In this document: positions 32,127-42,627 of the stretch, one piece after another
Layout of the letters: every line of letters starts with the position of its first letter
Position numbering within the stretch: the first letter of the stretch is position 1
DNA from: Maliibacterium massiliense
GTDB lineage: Bacteria; Bacillota; Clostridia; Christensenellales; Maliibacteriaceae
Assembly (NCBI RefSeq): GCF_900604345.1
Contig: NZ_LR026983.1
Location: 558,001-622,000, forward strand
Length of the DNA stretch: 64,000 nt
Reading direction: 5' to 3'
Made by a program: the position numbers and the translations under genes
The notes under the pieces: model-generated
What the model saw: the letters and a program-made list of their open reading frames with translations, nothing else
What the model was told of the DNA's origin: nothing
Database searches by the model: none

Positions 32127-33053
32127 CTAAACCGCAAAAAGCGTGGTGGAGAGATAGCGCTCCCCGCCATCGGGCAGAATCACCGCGATGCGCGCCTGGC
32201 GGTACGCATCGCGCATGGCGAGCTGTACGGCGGCGGCCAGCGCCGCGCCGGAGGAATAGCCGCAGAGCAGCCCTTCCCGGCTGGCAAGCAGGCGGGCCAT
32301 CTCCACCGCCTGCGCGCCCGAGATGTCGATCACTTCATCGACAAGCGATGCGTCGTAGTTTTTCGGGATAAAGTTTGCGCCGATGCCCTGCAGAGGGTGA
32401 GGCGCTGCCGCGCCGCCTGTAAGCACCGGGGAGTCTGCAGGCTGCACCGCCACGATGCGCGCGCTGCATCCCGCTTTTTTGAAGGCGCGCGCAATGCCCG
32501 TAAGCGTGCCGCCCGTGCCCACGCCCGCCACCAGCACGTCGATGTCGCCCCCGCTGTCGCGCAGAAGCTCCGGCCCCGTCGTCTCCTCATGGGCGCGCGG
32601 GTTTGCGGGGTTGTCGAACTGGCTGGGCATCCACAATGCATGCTGCCGGGCAAAGTGCTCGGCCCGCGCGATCGCGCCGGACATGCCCTCGCTGCCCGGG
32701 GTGAGCATCACCTCCGCGCCCATGGCGCCCAAGAGCATGATGCGCTCGCGGCTCATGGTATCGGGCATGTAGATGCGTAGTTTAAAATCCATGCACGCAG
32801 CCACCAGCGCAAGGCCCACGCCCGTGTTGCCGCTGGTCGCCTCCACAATGGTGCCGTGGGGCGCGAGCAGCCCGTCTGCCACCGCCTGCTTGATCATATA
32901 ATACGCCGCGCGGTCCTTGATGCTGCCGCCGGGGTTGGCGCTCTCCACCTTACCTAGCAGCTTGGCTGAAAGGTGCAGCGCGTCGCGCGCCCGATCCAGC
33001 GCCACCAGCGGCGTGTTGCCGATGCGCGCGAGCTGTCCCTGTAATACACCCAT
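32127..33053 (-). CDS. cysK: Cysteine synthase (O-acetylserine sulfhydrylase)
   Basis: A 308-residue PLP enzyme that makes cysteine from O-acetylserine and sulfide. IGNTPLV (11-17), ANPGGSIKDR (39-48) with the PLP lysine K46, TSGNTGVGLA, and GTGGTLTG for the PLP phosphate. The start ATG at 33053 has AGGGAGG nine bases upstream. Length is normal. A cystathionine beta-synthase-like activity cannot be excluded by sequence. First gene of the operon reaching to the AEC transporter. Confidence 0.93.
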   Translation of the reverse strand: MGVLQGQLARIGNTPLVALDRARDALHLSAKLLGKVESANPGGSIKDRAAYYMIKQAVADGLLAPHGTIVEATSGNTGVGLALVAACMDFKLRIYMPDTMSRERIMLLGAMGAEVMLTPGSEGMSGAIARAEHFARQHALWMPSQFDNPANPRAHEETTGPELLRDSGGDIDVLVAGVGTGGTLTGIARAFKKAGCSARIVAVQPADSPVLTGGAAAPHPLQGIGANFIPKNYDASLVDEVIDISGAQAVEMARLLASREGLLCGYSSGAALAAAVQLAMRDAYRQARIAVILPDGGERYLSTTLFAV

Positions 33054-33182
33054 GATCCATGCCTCCCTTTTCATCCGCATTCCGTTTTCATGTTACCGCG
33101 CGCGCGCCTTTTTGTATAGTTCGCGCGCCAGAAAAATGCACGGCATTCCTTGTATTTTTTCATCGCCGCGTGCAGGAGAACG

Positions 33183-33211
33183 TGCACAAAGCGTTTAATA
33201 CATTATATAAC
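33183..33211 (+). promoter_or_regulatory. Candidate promoter of the glycogen operon
   Basis: Plus strand TGCACA (33183-33188), 17-base spacer, TATAAC (33206-33211), in the only AT-rich part of the 392-base gap between cysK and glgB. The leader of about 230 bases contains two GGGCGC/GCGCCC inverted repeats (33240-33263 and about 33295-33335) but no recognisable riboswitch. The same AT-rich patch may also hold the cysK promoter on the other strand. Confidence 0.5.
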
Positions 33212-33445
33212 GATCATGACAATACATATAAGGTGAATGGGGCGCGTACAACGCGATGCGCCCGGATAAGATAAAGCAAGATTCTATCCCGCCTGGGCGC
33301 CGCGCGCCTTTGGCAGCGCCCCTTGGACGGTATCCCCACCCGTTTTTGCCAGATGGCGCGCGCCAATTGCATCCACAGCACCGCGCTCCGGTGCGCGGGC
33401 GCGTCACTTTGCGGAAAATACAAGGTAGATGGAGGCATACGCAGC

Positions 33446-35560
33446 ATGGCTAACAATTACGGTCCCTTGATCGGCGATATCGACGCCTATCTCTTTTTTG
33501 AGGGCACCCATCGCTACGCATACAGGTTTATGGGCGCGCACCCGCTGACAGATGGCGCGTGGCATTTCGCGCTCTGGGCGCCGCACGCGCAGGAGGTGAG
33601 CGTGGTGGGCGATTTCAACGGCTGGGACGCGCTGAGCAATCCGCTTGCGCGCGTGCATGAAAACGGCCTGTGGGTGGGTACGGTGGACAATCTCTCGCCC
33701 GGGGCGTATTACCAGTACGCCATCCAGACGCCTGCGGGCAACCGCATCTTCAAATCCGATCCCTACGCGTTTTCCTCTGCCGTGCGGCCCAACACCGCCT
33801 CGCGCCTGGTTGCGCAGGAGCCCTACCTTTGGCAGGACGCGGCCTGGATCGCGCAGCGCAGAACGCGCAACCATCGTCTCAGTCCCATGTCCATTTACGA
33901 GATCCATCTAGGTTCGTGGCGGCGCGGCGCGCTCAACGAGTTTTTAAACTACCGCGAGATCGCCGACGCCCTTGTGCCCTACCTTGTGGAGATGCACTAT
34001 ACGCACGTGGAGCTGATGCCGGTGATGGAGCACCCGCTGGACGACTCTTGGGGCTATCAGGTCACAGGCTTTTACGCGGTCAATTCCCGCCACGGCTCGC
34101 CCGATGACTTCCGTTACCTGGTCGACAAGCTACACCAGGCGGGCATCAGCGTGCTGCTGGACTGGGTGCCCGCCCACTTCTGCAAGGACGCGCACGGCCT
34201 GCGCCATTTTGACGGTGTGCCCACCTACGAGTACCAGGACGCCATCCGCGGCGAGCATCCGCACTGGGGTACCAGCGTCTTTGACTACGGCAAGGCCGAG
34301 GTAGTCAGCTTCCTGATGTCCGCAGCCCTCTACTGGATCGACGCATTCCACGTCGACGGGCTGCGCTTTGACGCGGTCTCCAGCATGCTGTATCTGGACT
34401 ACGGCCGCGACGGCGGCGAGTGGCTGCCCAACAAGGAGGGCGGCCGCGAAAACTTCGAGGCCATCGAGCTGTTGCGCAACATCAACGACGCGGTGCATCT
34501 GGAGTTCCCCGGCTGCGTTACCATCGCCGAGGAATCCACCGCCTGGCCACTGGTCACCCAGCCGCCCGAGGCGGGGGGGCTGGGCTTTGACTTCAAGTGG
34601 GACATGGGCTGGATGAACGACACCCTGGCCTACATGAAGGACGACCCCATCTACCACCAATACCACCAGGATATGCTGACATTCTCCATGATGTATGCCT
34701 ACAACGAGAACTTTATCCTGCCGCTGTCCCACGACGAGGTGGTGCACGGCAAAAAGACGTTGCTGGACAAGATGCCGGGCGACTACTGGGCAAAGTTTGC
34801 CTCCCTGCGCCTGCTGCTCGGCTATCAGTACGCCCATCCAGGCAAAAAGCTCACCTTTATGGGCACGGAGATCGCGCCATTTCAGGAGTGGCGGTTCTAC
34901 GAAGGGCTGGAATGGCATCTTTTAGAATATGACATGCATGCCCATACACAAAAGTACATGCGCGAGCTCAACGCCTTCTACAGGGCGCATCCCGCCCTGT
35001 GGCAGCGCGACGACGGCTGGCACGGCTTTACGTGGCTCAACCCCAACGACAGCGAGCATTCGGTTATCTCCTTTATCCGCGCGGCCGATGAAGAGGAGCT
35101 GGTGGTGGTGTGCAACTTTGTGCCCGTCACCTGGGAGAAGTACCGCATCGCGCTGCCCGCCGCGGGACACCTGTTTGAGGTTTTCAACAGCGACAACGGC
35201 TTTTACGGCGGCCACTGCCACACCAACGCGGCGGATATCCCCACCGAGGAAGTGCCGCTGATGAACCAAGCGTATTCCGCCTGCATCTGCGCGCCCGCGC
35301 TGGGCATGGCGATCTTCCAGTACAAGCGCGACCCTGTCAAACCCAAACGCGGCGCGCGCACGCGTACGGGCGCCAAATCCGCGGCGGCGAAACCCGCCGC
35401 CAAAAGGGCCGCCCCGCGTAAAAGCGCCGACGCCGCAACAAAAACAGCTGCAAAGGCCGCTGCCCGCAAGCGGAGCGCACCAGCAAAACGGCAGCCGGCT
35501 GTGAAAGAAACGAAGGATACAAAATCCACGAGGCAAGGGAGTGTAAAAGACCATGACTGA
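33446..35560 (+). CDS. glgB: 1,4-alpha-glucan branching enzyme with Lys/Ala-rich C-terminal tail
   Basis: A 704-residue GH13 enzyme that creates alpha-1,6 branches in glycogen. The CBM48-like N-terminal domain (about 35-115) is followed by the catalytic barrel: [15 protein letters not shown] (about 203-217), nucleophile D309 in [11 protein letters not shown], acid/base E362 in AEEST, and the [10 protein letters not shown] motif near 430. The enzyme proper ends near residue 630 with [11 protein letters not shown]. The last 73 residues (632-704) are a highly basic, disordered Lys/Ala/Arg/Pro tail (for example [18 protein letters not shown]), not part of the family and similar to histone H1 tails. 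Start ATG at 33446 has GGAGG ten bases upstream. It overlaps glgC by eight bases. Confidence 0.95.
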   Translation: MANNYGPLIGDIDAYLFFEGTHRYAYRFMGAHPLTDGAWHFALWAPHAQEVSVVGDFNGWDALSNPLARVHENGLWVGTVDNLSPGAYYQYAIQTPAGNRIFKSDPYAFSSAVRPNTASRLVAQEPYLWQDAAWIAQRRTRNHRLSPMSIYEIHLGSWRRGALNEFLNYREIADALVPYLVEMHYTHVELMPVMEHPLDDSWGYQVTGFYAVNSRHGSPDDFRYLVDKLHQAGISVLLDWVPAHFCKDAHGLRHFDGVPTYEYQDAIRGEHPHWGTSVFDYGKAEVVSFLMSAALYWIDAFHVDGLRFDAVSSMLYLDYGRDGGEWLPNKEGGRENFEAIELLRNINDAVHLEFPGCVTIAEESTAWPLVTQPPEAGGLGFDFKWDMGWMNDTLAYMKDDPIYHQYHQDMLTFSMMYAYNENFILPLSHDEVVHGKKTLLDKMPGDYWAKFASLRLLLGYQYAHPGKKLTFMGTEIAPFQEWRFYEGLEWHLLEYDMHAHTQKYMRELNAFYRAHPALWQRDDGWHGFTWLNPNDSEHSVISFIRAADEEELVVVCNFVPVTWEKYRIALPAAGHLFEVFNSDNGFYGGHCHTNAADIPTEEVPLMNQAYSACICAPALGMAIFQYKRDPVKPKRGARTRTGAKSAAAKPAAKRAAPRKSADAATKTAAKAAARKRSAPAKRQPAVKETKDTKSTRQGSVKDHD

Positions 35561-36779
35561 GAAAAAATGCATCGCCATGTTGCTGGCGGGCGGCCAGGGA
35601 AGCCGCCTGGGCATCCTCACACGCAATATGGCAAAGCCCGCTGTGCCCTTTGGCGGAAAGTACCGCATCATCGACTTTACGCTGTCGAACTGCACCAACT
35701 CGGACATCGACACCGTGGGCGTGCTGACGCAGTACCAGCCCCTGGAGCTGAACGCCTATATCGCCGGCGGACAGCCGTGGGACCTTGACCGCAACACGGG
35801 CGGCGTGTTCATCCTTCCCCCCTACATCCAGGGCAAAACGGGCGAATGGTACAAGGGCACAGCCAACGCCATTTACCAGAACATCGCCTTTATCCAGCAG
35901 TACAACCCGCAGTACGTGCTGGTGCTCTCGGGCGACCATATCTATACCATGGACTACAGCCGCATGCTCGACGCGCACATCAAAAACAACGCGGACGCCA
36001 CCATTGCGGTCATCGAGGTACCCTGGGAAGACGCCAGCCGCTTCGGCATTATGAACACCAACGAGGACGGCTCCATCTACGAGTTCGACGAAAAACCCAA
36101 AAAGCCCAAGTCCAACACCGCCTCGATGGGCGTGTACATCTTCTCTTGGGACGTGCTGCGCAGCTACCTGATCGCCGATGAGGCCAACCCTGCCTCCAAA
36201 AACGATTTCGGCATGAACATCATTCCGGCCATGCTCGCAGACGGCAAGCGCATGTTCGCCTATCCCTTCCGCGGCTACTGGAAGGACGTGGGCACCATCG
36301 AAAGCCTGTGGCAGGCAAACATGGACCTGCTGGCCTCTCCCCCGCTATTGGACATGCACGACCGGCGCTTCCGCGTCTACGCGCGCAACACCGGCCAGCC
36401 GCCCCACTACGTGGGCAAGAGCGGGCGGGTGGACACCAGCCTGCTTACCGAGGGCTCCATCGTGCACGGGTACGTCAAACACAGCGTGCTGTTCTCCGGC
36501 GTGCGCGTGGCGCGCGAGGCGGAGGTGGTGGACTGTGTGGTCATGCCCGGCGCGCAGATCGGCCGAGGCGCCAAGATATACCGCGCCATCATCGGCTGCG
36601 ACGTGTGCATCGGCGAAGGCGCCATCGTGGGCGAGGACTACGCCGGCCTGGATTCCGGCAGTGAGCGCCCCATCACTGTGGTGGGCAACGGCACGTGCAT
36701 CCCCCCCAAGGCCTCGGTTGCGCCGGGCGCCATGGTCTGCGATGAAGATTTTCCGAGCGAGGAGGTGGCTTCCAAATGA
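35553..36779 (+). CDS. glgC: Glucose-1-phosphate adenylyltransferase, catalytic subunit
   Basis: A 408-residue enzyme making ADP-glucose from ATP and glucose-1-phosphate, the committed step of glycogen synthesis. The nucleotide loop [13 protein letters not shown] (about 10-22), [20 protein letters not shown] and [10 protein letters not shown] are all present; the C-terminal third is a left-handed beta helix ([28 protein letters not shown]). Start overlaps the end of glgB, and its stop overlaps glgD by ATGA, indicating tight coupling. AAGGGAGTG in the glgB tail serves as ribosome binding site. Confidence 0.96.
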   Translation: MTEKKCIAMLLAGGQGSRLGILTRNMAKPAVPFGGKYRIIDFTLSNCTNSDIDTVGVLTQYQPLELNAYIAGGQPWDLDRNTGGVFILPPYIQGKTGEWYKGTANAIYQNIAFIQQYNPQYVLVLSGDHIYTMDYSRMLDAHIKNNADATIAVIEVPWEDASRFGIMNTNEDGSIYEFDEKPKKPKSNTASMGVYIFSWDVLRSYLIADEANPASKNDFGMNIIPAMLADGKRMFAYPFRGYWKDVGTIESLWQANMDLLASPPLLDMHDRRFRVYARNTGQPPHYVGKSGRVDTSLLTEGSIVHGYVKHSVLFSGVRVAREAEVVDCVVMPGAQIGRGAKIYRAIIGCDVCIGEGAIVGEDYAGLDSGSERPITVVGNGTCIPPKASVAPGAMVCDEDFPSEEVASK

Positions 36780-37894
36780 TGAAGGACGCCCTAGGCATTA
36801 TTTATACCGGTGAAAACGATCACTATCTCAAGGAAATCACCCAGAGCCGCAGCATCGCCGCGGTGCCGCTGTGGGGTCGCTACCGCCTCATTGATTTTCT
36901 GCTCTCCAACCTGGTCAACTCCGGCATCGGAAACGTGGGCATCATCGCCCAGAAGAACTACCATTCCCTCATGGACCACGTGGGCGGCGGCCGCGAATGG
37001 GACTTAAACCGCAAGCGCGACGGCCTGTTCATCCTCCCCCCCTACGTCACGCGCGAGAACCCCGGCGCCTACAACGGCGTGGTGGACGCCCTGCGCGGCA
37101 TCATGCCCTACCTGCGCCGCAGCGCGCAGCGCTACGTGGTATTCTGCAACAGCGACGTGGTCTACAAAACCACCTTTGACGACATGATGGCCTACCACCT
37201 GTCCAAAAAGGCGGATATCACCCTGATGTACTACCACTGCGACGACGTATCGGCTCGATCCAACCCCATCATACTGGACGTGGCGCGCGGCGGACGGGTG
37301 CGCGGCATCGAGATCGACCCGCTCAATCCCTCCTGCAACCGCGTGATGCTGGGCGCCTTTATCATTGAAAAAACGCTGCTGGAATACCTGGTGGACGCGG
37401 CCGCCGCCACCGGCACCACGGACTTTGTGCGCGGCGTGCTGATGCCCAACCTGGACCGCCTGCGCATCTACGGCTGCCGTTTCAACGGCTATGTGGCCTG
37501 CATGGATTCGGTGGACAGCTACTTCAAGCACAGCCTGGATTTGCTCGACGAAAAGGTGCAGGAGGAGCTCTTCTACAAGCACGGTACCGTCTTTACCAAG
37601 GTGCGCGACGAGGTGCCCGCCCATTACCTGCCCGGTGGCGACGCAGTCAACTCCTCGGTGGCGGACGGTTGCGTCATCCAGGGGCACGTGGAAAACTGCG
37701 TGCTGTTCCGCGGCGTGTGCGTGGGCGCGGGGGCGGTCATCAAAAACAGCATCCTGTTCCAGGATTCCGAGGTGCAGGCGGGCGCCGTGCTGGAGAACGT
37801 CATACTGGACAAAGAGGTGATGGTGCGTCAGAACCGGCGCCTCATCGGTCAGGATACCTACCCGATTGTCATTGCGAAAGGAGCTGTGATCTAA
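36776..37894 (+). CDS. glgD: GlgD, non-catalytic partner of glucose-1-phosphate adenylyltransferase
   Basis: A 372-residue GlgC homologue. It starts [14 protein letters not shown] and keeps [21 protein letters not shown], but the GGxGxRL nucleotide loop of GlgC is missing, as in all GlgD proteins. GlgD pairs with GlgC in Bacillota and raises its activity. The C-terminal beta helix ([20 protein letters not shown]) is present. Starts within the glgC stop codon; glgA follows one base after its stop. Confidence 0.94.
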   Translation: MMKDALGIIYTGENDHYLKEITQSRSIAAVPLWGRYRLIDFLLSNLVNSGIGNVGIIAQKNYHSLMDHVGGGREWDLNRKRDGLFILPPYVTRENPGAYNGVVDALRGIMPYLRRSAQRYVVFCNSDVVYKTTFDDMMAYHLSKKADITLMYYHCDDVSARSNPIILDVARGGRVRGIEIDPLNPSCNRVMLGAFIIEKTLLEYLVDAAAATGTTDFVRGVLMPNLDRLRIYGCRFNGYVACMDSVDSYFKHSLDLLDEKVQEELFYKHGTVFTKVRDEVPAHYLPGGDAVNSSVADGCVIQGHVENCVLFRGVCVGAGAVIKNSILFQDSEVQAGAVLENVILDKEVMVRQNRRLIGQDTYPIVIAKGAVI

Positions 37895-37895
37895 C

Positions 37896-39812
37896 GTGGC
37901 TACCACCCAGAAGACCCCTGCCAGGAAACCAGCGTCCTCGCCCTCTCGCCCCAAGACAAAATCCGCAAAAAAACCGGCGGCAGGCGTAAAGGCCGCCGTG
38001 GAAGAATCGGCCGCACAGGCCGCGCCTGACGCGGCCAAACCCGCCGCGGCGAAGGAACGGACGGCCAAGGTGCCCGCCGCAAAGCCCGCGCCCAAAAGGC
38101 AGGTTGCCAGAGCGACGCAGAAGCCCGCCGCGAAGAAGCCCACAGCCAAACCTGCGCCCCAGTCCGCGCCGCAGACGGTCGCTGTGAAGCCTGCCGAAAA
38201 GGCGCCCGCGCGGTCCGCCGAACCCTCCGCACAGAACGCCGCCCCCAAGCCTGCGGCCCCTGTGGTCAAACCCGCGGCCGAAAAGCCGGTGGAACAAGCT
38301 GCGGCAAAGCCCGCGGAAGAGGCCAGCAAAAAAGCGGCCCCAAAGCCCGTCGAGCGGCCCGCGCCGGAAAAGCCCGCGCCGCTGCGCATCCTGCACGTGG
38401 CAAGCGAGGCGGAACCTTTTATCAAGACGGGCGGCCTTGCCGACGTGCTGGGCGCCCTGCCCCGCCAGCAGGCCCGCATGGGCAACGAGGTGGCGGTCAT
38501 GCTGCCCAAGTACCACGACATCCCGCAGATGTACCGCGACCAGATGCAGCATGTAATGGACTTCACCGTGCAGCTTGGCTGGCGCACGCAGTACTGCGGC
38601 GTGGAGATGCTGCGCTATGAGGATGTCACCTACTACTTTATCGACAACGAGTTCTACTTCGGCTCGCCCGGCGTCTACACAAGCGGTGAGTTTGAGGCCG
38701 AGCGTTTCTCCTTCTTCTGCCGCGGCGTGCTTGAGGCCATGGGCCGCATGGGCTACTACCCCAACGTGCTGCACTGCCACGACTGGCAGAGCGGTATGGT
38801 GCCCTTCATGCTGCGCAGCCAGTACTCCTTCAACCCGGCTTACGCGGCCATCCGCTGCGTCTTTACCATCCACAACCTGCGCTACCAGGGCGTGTTTAAC
38901 TGGCCCATGCTGGAGGGGATGCTCTTTATCGACCCGCGCTACCGCAACCCCAACGACCTGGAGTTCCATACCGGCTGCAGCTTTATGAAGGGGGGCATCG
39001 TGTTTTCGGATATCGTCACCACAGTCAGCCCCACCTATGCCCAGGAGATCCAGGGCACGTTCTTCGGTGAAAAGCTCGAGGGGCTGCTGTGCGCGCGCAG
39101 CGACCGGCTCTTCGGGGTGCTCAACGGCATCGACACCGAGGCCTACGACCCCGCGCGCGACAGCCTGATCCCGCAGCAGTACAGCCGCAGCGACAAAAGC
39201 GGCAAAGCGGTTTGCAAGCGCGCGCTGCAGCATGAGCTGGGCCTGGCGGTGCGCCCAGAGGTGCCCATCGTGGCAATGATCACCCGCCTGACCGACCAAA
39301 AGGGCCTGGATCTGCTGGAAAACGTGCTGCGCGAGCTGCTCAACGATGATCTGCAGCTGGTAGTGCTGGGCAGCGGCGAGCAGAAATACGTGGATATGCT
39401 TGGCTGGGCCAGCCATGCCTACCCGGGCAAGGTTGCCTGCCGCATCGAGATGAACAACCCGCTCGCCCACCGCATCTACGCCGGCGCGGACATGTTTTTG
39501 ATGCCCTCGCTCTTTGAGCCCTGCGGCCTGTCGCAGATGATCGCCATGCGCTATGGCACGCTGCCCATCGTGCGCGAGACGGGCGGCCTGCGCGATACCG
39601 TGCAGCCCTACAACGAGTTTGAAAACACCGGCAACGGCTTCTCCTTCGGCGCCTACAACGCCCCGGATATGCTCTACACCATCCGGCGCGCGGAGCGCTT
39701 CTTCTACAATGATAAGCAGGCCTGGGAGGGCCTGATGGACCGCGCCATGGCGGGCGACTATACCTGGGAACGCTCCGCGGCGCGGTATCTCGAACTGTAC
39801 CGCCAGGCATAA
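37896..39812 (+). CDS. glgA: Glycogen synthase with Lys/Ala/Pro-rich N-terminal tail
   Basis: A 638-residue ADP-glucose-dependent GT5 synthase. The enzyme starts near residue 163 (LRILHVASEAEPFIKTGGLADV, with the ADP-glucose-binding KTGGLADV) and runs through HCHDWQSGMVPF, VSPTYAQEI, NGIDTEAYDP and the C-terminal MPSLFEPCGLSQM, all as in the family. Residues 1-162 are an extra low-complexity segment of Lys, Ala, Pro and some Glu (repeated KPA and AKP units). It is translated: the GTG at 37896 follows AAGGAGCTGTGATCTAAC and no other start with a ribosome binding site exists before residue 163. The tail resembles the C-terminal tail of GlgB from the same operon. A long open frame on the opposite strand is a composition artefact. 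Confidence 0.95.
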   Translation: MATTQKTPARKPASSPSRPKTKSAKKPAAGVKAAVEESAAQAAPDAAKPAAAKERTAKVPAAKPAPKRQVARATQKPAAKKPTAKPAPQSAPQTVAVKPAEKAPARSAEPSAQNAAPKPAAPVVKPAAEKPVEQAAAKPAEEASKKAAPKPVERPAPEKPAPLRILHVASEAEPFIKTGGLADVLGALPRQQARMGNEVAVMLPKYHDIPQMYRDQMQHVMDFTVQLGWRTQYCGVEMLRYEDVTYYFIDNEFYFGSPGVYTSGEFEAERFSFFCRGVLEAMGRMGYYPNVLHCHDWQSGMVPFMLRSQYSFNPAYAAIRCVFTIHNLRYQGVFNWPMLEGMLFIDPRYRNPNDLEFHTGCSFMKGGIVFSDIVTTVSPTYAQEIQGTFFGEKLEGLLCARSDRLFGVLNGIDTEAYDPARDSLIPQQYSRSDKSGKAVCKRALQHELGLAVRPEVPIVAMITRLTDQKGLDLLENVLRELLNDDLQLVVLGSGEQKYVDMLGWASHAYPGKVACRIEMNNPLAHRIYAGADMFLMPSLFEPCGLSQMIAMRYGTLPIVRETGGLRDTVQPYNEFENTGNGFSFGAYNAPDMLYTIRRAERFFYNDKQAWEGLMDRAMAGDYTWERSAARYLELYRQA

Positions 39813-39849
39813 GATGGCATGGGACCGATCTCGCATGCGCAAAGCTGCA

Positions 39850-39897
39850 ATGCGCCCGCACCTTGTATGATGCATAGGTTTGCGGGCGCATGTTGTT
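39850..39897 (+). terminator. Terminator of glgBCDA
   Basis: ATGCGCCCGCACCT pairs with AGGTTTGCGGGCGCAT (11 base pairs plus four inner pairs), followed by GTTGTTT. It separates glgA from glgP. Confidence 0.75.
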
Positions 39898-39973
39898 TCA
39901 CTGCGGGGTATGTTTGCGCAGGCGCGTGCGCAAACTAACAGCTGCGCTTATTCCCCCTTGCCAGGCGGGTTCA

Positions 39974-40003
39974 TTGACAGCTGTGCGCCGCATCTGTTAC
40001 CAT
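39974..40003 (+). promoter_or_regulatory. Promoter of glgP
   Basis: TTGACA (39974-39979), 18-base spacer, TACCAT (39998-40003), about 45 bases before the AAAGGAGG of glgP. Glycogen breakdown can thus be controlled separately from synthesis. Confidence 0.65.
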
Positions 40004-40055
40004 AAAATTATTCGTTGACTTCATTGCTTTTGTTTATTAAAGGAGGTTCCCCCCC

Positions 40056-42539
40056 ATGGCGGTATCTCATCAGGCCTATGATAAGGATCTGGCTGCGCGC
40101 AAGCAGCGCATCATCGACAGCATCGCCGAAAAGCTGCGCCTGCACTTTGGCCGCACGTTTGAAGAGGCGTCCGAGACGCAGCTCTACCAGGCGGTGGCGC
40201 TCACCGTGCGCGACGCCATTATGGAGCGCTGGACGGCCTCGCGCCGGGCGCGCGTCCAGCAGCAGCTAAAGCGTGTATACTATCTCTCTGTGGAGTTTCT
40301 GGTGGGGCGTTCCCTCACCAACAACATCATCAATTTGCTGCAGGACGACGCCTACCGCGCCGCGCTCAGGGAGCTGAACGTGGACCTTTCCCAGCTGGAG
40401 GAAGTGGAGCCCGAGGCAGCGCTTGGCAACGGCGGCCTGGGCCGCCTGGCCGCCTGCTTTATGGACTCGCTGGCCACCCTCGCCCTGCCCGCCATGGGCT
40501 GCGGCATCCGCTACGAGTACGGCCTCTTTAAGCAGTACATTATCGGTGGCGCGCAGGTGGAGCAGCCCGACGTGTGGCTGGAGGACGGCAATATCTGGGA
40601 GGTGCCCACCTGGGACGACCAGATGGAAGTGCGTTTCGGCGGACGCGTGGTGGAGGACTGGAGCCAGGGGTACCTGAACATCCGCTACGAGGATACCACC
40701 ACCGTGCAGGCCGTGCCCTACGATATGCCCATCATCGGCTATGACAGCGACGTGGCGCTGTCGCTGCGGTTGTGGAGCGCCAAATCCCCCACCCGCATCG
40801 ACATGGCCTCCTTTTCGCGCGGCGAGTACGCCAAGGCCATGGAGCAGAAGGAACTGGCCGAGGTCATCTCCAAGGTACTTTATCCGGAGGATAACCACCG
40901 CGAGGGCAAGATGCTGCGCTTAAAGCAGCACTACTTCTTTACCTCGGCCACGGTGCAGTACATCATCAAAGACTTTAAAAAGCGCTATCCGGATTTGGCC
41001 ATGACCCAGCTGGGCGAGAAGGTGGTCATCCACATCAACGACACCCATCCTGCGCTGGCCATCCCCGAGCTGATGCGCATTTTGATGGATCAAGAGCACC
41101 TCTCCTTTGAGGACGCTTGGAACACCACGCGCGCCACCTTTGCCTACACCAACCACACCGTCATGAGCGAGGCACTGGAAAAATGGCCCGTGGCCATCTA
41201 CCGCGAGCTGCTGCCCCGCATCTACGATATTACCGTAGCGCTTAACGAGCACTACTGTCAGCAGCTCTCCGCCGCCTTCCCCGGGCAATGGCAGCGCATC
41301 TCGGATATGGCGATCATCGCCTACGACCAGGTGCGCATGGCCAATCTGGCCATCGCGCTGTCCTTCAGCGTCAACGGCGTCTCCCAGCAGCACGCGCAGA
41401 TTCTCAAAAGCGACGTGTTTGCCAACTTCAACGCCCTGGAGCCGGATAAGTTCATCGGCATCACCAACGGCATCACCTACCGCCGCTGGCTGATGAAGGC
41501 CAACCCCGGCCTCGCCCGCCTGATCACCGATGCCATCGGGCCTAAGTGGAAGAAGGATTTGGCCTATCTGGAGGACCTCGCCCCCTATGCGGACGACGCC
41601 GCCTTCCGCGAGAAGTTTGCCGCGGTCAAGCTGCAGAACAAGCAGCGCATGGCCCAGTGGATCCGGCGCAATATGGAGATCGACGTAGACCCCGGCGCCA
41701 TCTTCGACTGCCAGGCCAAGCGCCTGCACGAGTATAAGCGCCAGCTGCTAAACGTGCTGCGCATCCTGCACCTGTACAACACGCTGCTTGCGCACCCAAA
41801 CCTTGATATGCCCAAGCGCGTCTTTCTCTTTGCGGCCAAGGCGTCCCCGGGCTACACCCGCGCCAAGCTCATCATCCGCCTGATCAACGCTGCGGCGGAC
41901 CTCATCAACAAAACCCCGCAGGTACGCGATAAAATCCAGGTGGTCTTTCTGCCCAACTACTGCGTGTCGCTTGCCGAGGTGCTCATCCCCTCGGCGGACA
42001 TCAGCGAGCAGATATCCACCGCAGGCAAGGAGGCCTCCGGCACCGGCAACATGAAGTTTATGCTAAACGGTGCGCTCACGCTGGGCACGCTGGACGGCGC
42101 AAACGTGGAGATCGCCCAGCAGGTGGGCATGGATAACATCTACATCTTCGGCGGCACCGCCGAGCAGAACGCGGATCTCTACCGCACCGGCGCCTATCAC
42201 GCAAGCGACCTGTATATGCAGAACCCCCAGCTCAAGGCCGCGGTGGACCTGCTCATCGACGAGCGCATGCCGGGCGACCGGCACATGCAGTTTGCCGACC
42301 TGTACCAGTCCCTGCTTTCGGGCGATCCGGGCAATATCGCCGATCCCTACCTGCTACTAAACGACTTTGCCTCGTATCTGCTCGCCTCCGAAAAGACGGA
42401 CCGCGATTATGTCAAGCCCGATATCTGGTGGCGCAAGGCGGTGCTCAACAGTGCCAAAGCGGGCGTTTTCTCTTCAGACCGCACCATCGGCGAGTACAAC
42501 GCGCGCATCTGGCACCTCTCCCCCATACGGATGAAGTAA
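40056..42539 (+). CDS. glgP: Glycogen/starch phosphorylase
   Basis: An 827-residue GT35 enzyme releasing glucose-1-phosphate from alpha-1,4-glucan ends. Family landmarks: YYLSVEFLVGRSL near 75, EPEAALGNGGLGRLAACF near 122-139, VVIHINDTHPALAIPELMR, FAYTNHTVMSEALEKWP, and EASGTGNMKFMLNG with the PLP-binding lysine K667. Length is typical of bacterial MalP/GlgP. Strong AAAGGAGG ribosome binding site. The GH13 hydrolase follows 88 bases downstream. Confidence 0.97.
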   Translation: MAVSHQAYDKDLAARKQRIIDSIAEKLRLHFGRTFEEASETQLYQAVALTVRDAIMERWTASRRARVQQQLKRVYYLSVEFLVGRSLTNNIINLLQDDAYRAALRELNVDLSQLEEVEPEAALGNGGLGRLAACFMDSLATLALPAMGCGIRYEYGLFKQYIIGGAQVEQPDVWLEDGNIWEVPTWDDQMEVRFGGRVVEDWSQGYLNIRYEDTTTVQAVPYDMPIIGYDSDVALSLRLWSAKSPTRIDMASFSRGEYAKAMEQKELAEVISKVLYPEDNHREGKMLRLKQHYFFTSATVQYIIKDFKKRYPDLAMTQLGEKVVIHINDTHPALAIPELMRILMDQEHLSFEDAWNTTRATFAYTNHTVMSEALEKWPVAIYRELLPRIYDITVALNEHYCQQLSAAFPGQWQRISDMAIIAYDQVRMANLAIALSFSVNGVSQQHAQILKSDVFANFNALEPDKFIGITNGITYRRWLMKANPGLARLITDAIGPKWKKDLAYLEDLAPYADDAAFREKFAAVKLQNKQRMAQWIRRNMEIDVDPGAIFDCQAKRLHEYKRQLLNVLRILHLYNTLLAHPNLDMPKRVFLFAAKASPGYTRAKLIIRLINAAADLINKTPQVRDKIQVVFLPNYCVSLAEVLIPSADISEQISTAGKEASGTGNMKFMLNGALTLGTLDGANVEIAQQVGMDNIYIFGGTAEQNADLYRTGAYHASDLYMQNPQLKAAVDLLIDERMPGDRHMQFADLYQSLLSGDPGNIADPYLLLNDFASYLLASEKTDRDYVKPDIWWRKAVLNSAKAGVFSSDRTIGEYNARIWHLSPIRMK

Positions 42540-42555
42540 ACGTAGCCGATTCATG

Positions 42556-42597
42556 GAAAGCTCGGGCTTGCCCTCTTGCGGCGGCCGGGCTTTCTTT
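42556..42597 (+). terminator. Weak hairpin between glgP and the GH13 gene
   Basis: GAAAGCTCGG (42556-42565) pairs with CCGGGCTTTC (42585-42594, one G-T pair) over a long loop, followed by TTT. Possibly a partial terminator or attenuator rather than a full stop. Confidence 0.4.
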
Positions 42598-42627
42598 GCA
42601 CCTGCAACATTAAAGGAGCGACGTCGC

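Noticed and set aside
32127-33053. cysK-amidohydrolase-PHP-AEC set as a natural-product or defence cluster
   Set aside because: No biosynthetic or immunity domain is present; it reads as an ordinary metabolic operon.
37004-39875. Long open frames of 527 and 668 codons opposite glgD and glgA
   Set aside because: They mirror the GC-rich codon pattern of clear genes on the other strand, lack ribosome binding sites and have no family features.
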